Source of the DNA: RGIG8124 sp045130665
Lineage (GTDB): Bacteria; Bacillota; Clostridia; Christensenellales; CAG-917
Direction of reading: 5' to 3'
Length of the DNA stretch: 64,000 nt
Assembly (NCBI GenBank): GCA_045130665.1
Contig: JBGUQC010000003.1
Coordinates: forward strand, 1-64,000
Positions 63,304 through 64,000 of this stretch are shown here, in pieces (the first letter of the stretch is position 1; the number at the start of each line of letters is the position of its first letter). The position numbers and the translations under genes are program-made. Below the pieces are notes generated by a model. It searched no databases. It was given only the letters and a program-made list of their open reading frames with translations, and was not told where the DNA came from.

Positions 63304-63549
63304 ATGGTTAAGGTAAAATTCTTTGGAACAGCAAGAGCATTGTTGAAAGACAAGGAAATGGAAGGCGAATTTGGTAGTGTTGAAGAAATGATAGACGCTA
63401 TCATTGTCAAATACAATGTAACCAAAAAGGACATGAAACAATACTTTATCTATGTTAACGAAGTTAACATTTCAAAACTCAAGAAGTATAAGACTCCTTT
63501 AAAAGATGGAGATGTAGTAATGTTGCTCTCTCCAGCATCTGGTGGCTAA
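63304..63549 (+). CDS. MoaD/ThiS-like sulfur carrier protein
   Basis: An 81-residue beta-grasp protein ending in SPASGG, the Gly-Gly tail that is adenylated and then carries sulfur. MoaD-type features are the N-terminal KVKFFGTARALLK and the end LKDGDVVMLLSPASGG. In this place, between the oxidoreductase and a ThiF/MoeB-like gene, it most likely supplies the dithiolene sulfur of the pterin cofactor. It starts three bases after the oxidoreductase stop, with GGAG inside the end of that gene. Confidence 0.9.
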   Translation: MVKVKFFGTARALLKDKEMEGEFGSVEEMIDAIIVKYNVTKKDMKQYFIYVNEVNISKLKKYKTPLKDGDVVMLLSPASGG

Positions 63550-63550
63550 T

Positions 63551-64000
63551 ATGTTAAAAGATAAAACTGTATTGGTTGTAGGCTGTGGAGGCCTTGGCGG
63601 ATATGTCATCCAACAGCTTGGAAGAATGAACGTTGGCAAACTCATCATTATGGATGGGGATGTATTTGAGCCATCTAATATGAACAGACAACTTCTTTGC
63701 TCAACCACCACTTTAGGTAAGAAAAAAGCAGAAGTATATGGCGAGTTCCTAAAAACCATCAGTTCTTCACGAGTAGAGGTTTATACAGACAGATTTACAA
63801 CACAAAATGCCGATTTGGTAAATTCAGCAGATGTCGTCATAGACTGTGTAGACACAGTAGAAGTAAGAAAATTACTTGCCGAAGAATGCAAAAAAAGAGG
63901 CAAGATTTTAATCCATGGAGCCGTAGATGGTGAGACTGGACAGGCTATGATTTGCTATCCAGATAGTCCAGGATTAAGTGGTGTTTATGAAGATGTAGAT
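63551..64000 (+). CDS. ThiF/MoeB-family adenylyltransferase (partial)
   Basis: The first 150 residues of an E1-like enzyme cut by the window end. The ATP-binding loop VVGCGGLGGYV (about 10-20), the DGDVFEPSNMNRQLL segment with the key Arg, and SADVVIDCVDT are present. Such enzymes activate the Gly-Gly tail of MoaD or ThiS proteins; the neighbour at 63304 is the obvious partner. The ATG lies two bases after the carrier stop. The zinc-binding cysteines expected later in the protein are beyond the window. Confidence 0.9.
   Translation, partial: MLKDKTVLVVGCGGLGGYVIQQLGRMNVGKLIIMDGDVFEPSNMNRQLLCSTTTLGKKKAEVYGEFLKTISSSRVEVYTDRFTTQNADLVNSADVVIDCVDTVEVRKLLAEECKKRGKILIHGAVDGETGQAMICYPDSPGLSGVYEDVD

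Overview
The window comes from a low-GC, Firmicutes-like anaerobe, most likely an uncultured gut-type clostridium. This rests on the strong AGA and A/T-ending codon preference, Gram-positive lipoprotein signals, GGAGG-type ribosome binding sites, the diaminopimelate genes dapF and dapL, a type III glutamine synthetase, and tungsten/ferredoxin enzymes. The placement is inference; no 16S gene is present.

Region 1 (1-10.8 kb) is a defence-type island on the minus strand with a base composition unlike the rest. A WYL regulator, a small XRE regulator, hsdM, a half-length hsdS and hsdR form a type I restriction-modification locus. Behind a terminator after hsdR lies an open, startless reading frame holding at least three more HsdS target-recognition cassettes joined by the same repeats found in the expressed hsdS. 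This looks like a specificity-switching store. Upstream are a 50-residue small gene, a SLOG-type nucleotide-binding protein and a long structured RNA leader with its own promoter. A tRNA-Asn gene whose 3' end faces the island marks its right edge.

Region 2 (11-34 kb) mixes cell-envelope and housekeeping genes: a GNAT acetyltransferase, a 1298-residue repeat protein and a CvpA-like membrane protein (minus); ftsH-cysE-cysS (plus); a flavoprotein reductase followed by a 1642-residue surface protein; an AAA/DUF4143 ATPase inserted between two copies of a terminator; a lipoprotein, signal peptidase I and a degenerate alpha/beta hydrolase (minus); and GtrA-like and GPH-type membrane proteins (plus).

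Region 3 (34-45 kb) carries guaA, pyrG and asnB (three glutamine-using amidotransferases in a row), a Fic protein with a repeat-rich promoter, and a dapF-dapL-rplI-methyltransferase-rsmI-HAD operon. Region 4 (45-58 kb) has two glutamate dehydrogenase paralogues, a pair of same-topology membrane proteins of unknown function, an FGGY kinase, an acyl-CoA synthetase and glutamine synthetase III. Together these suggest heavy investment in ammonia and glutamine metabolism.

Region 5 (58.4-64 kb) is a tungsten module: polyferredoxin, tungstate ABC transporter (tupC, tupB, tupA), aldehyde:ferredoxin oxidoreductase, a MoaD/ThiS-like sulfur carrier and a ThiF/MoeB-like enzyme cut by the window end. TupA appears circularly permuted, and its leader folds into a GAAA-capped structure that may be a Moco/Tuco-type riboswitch.
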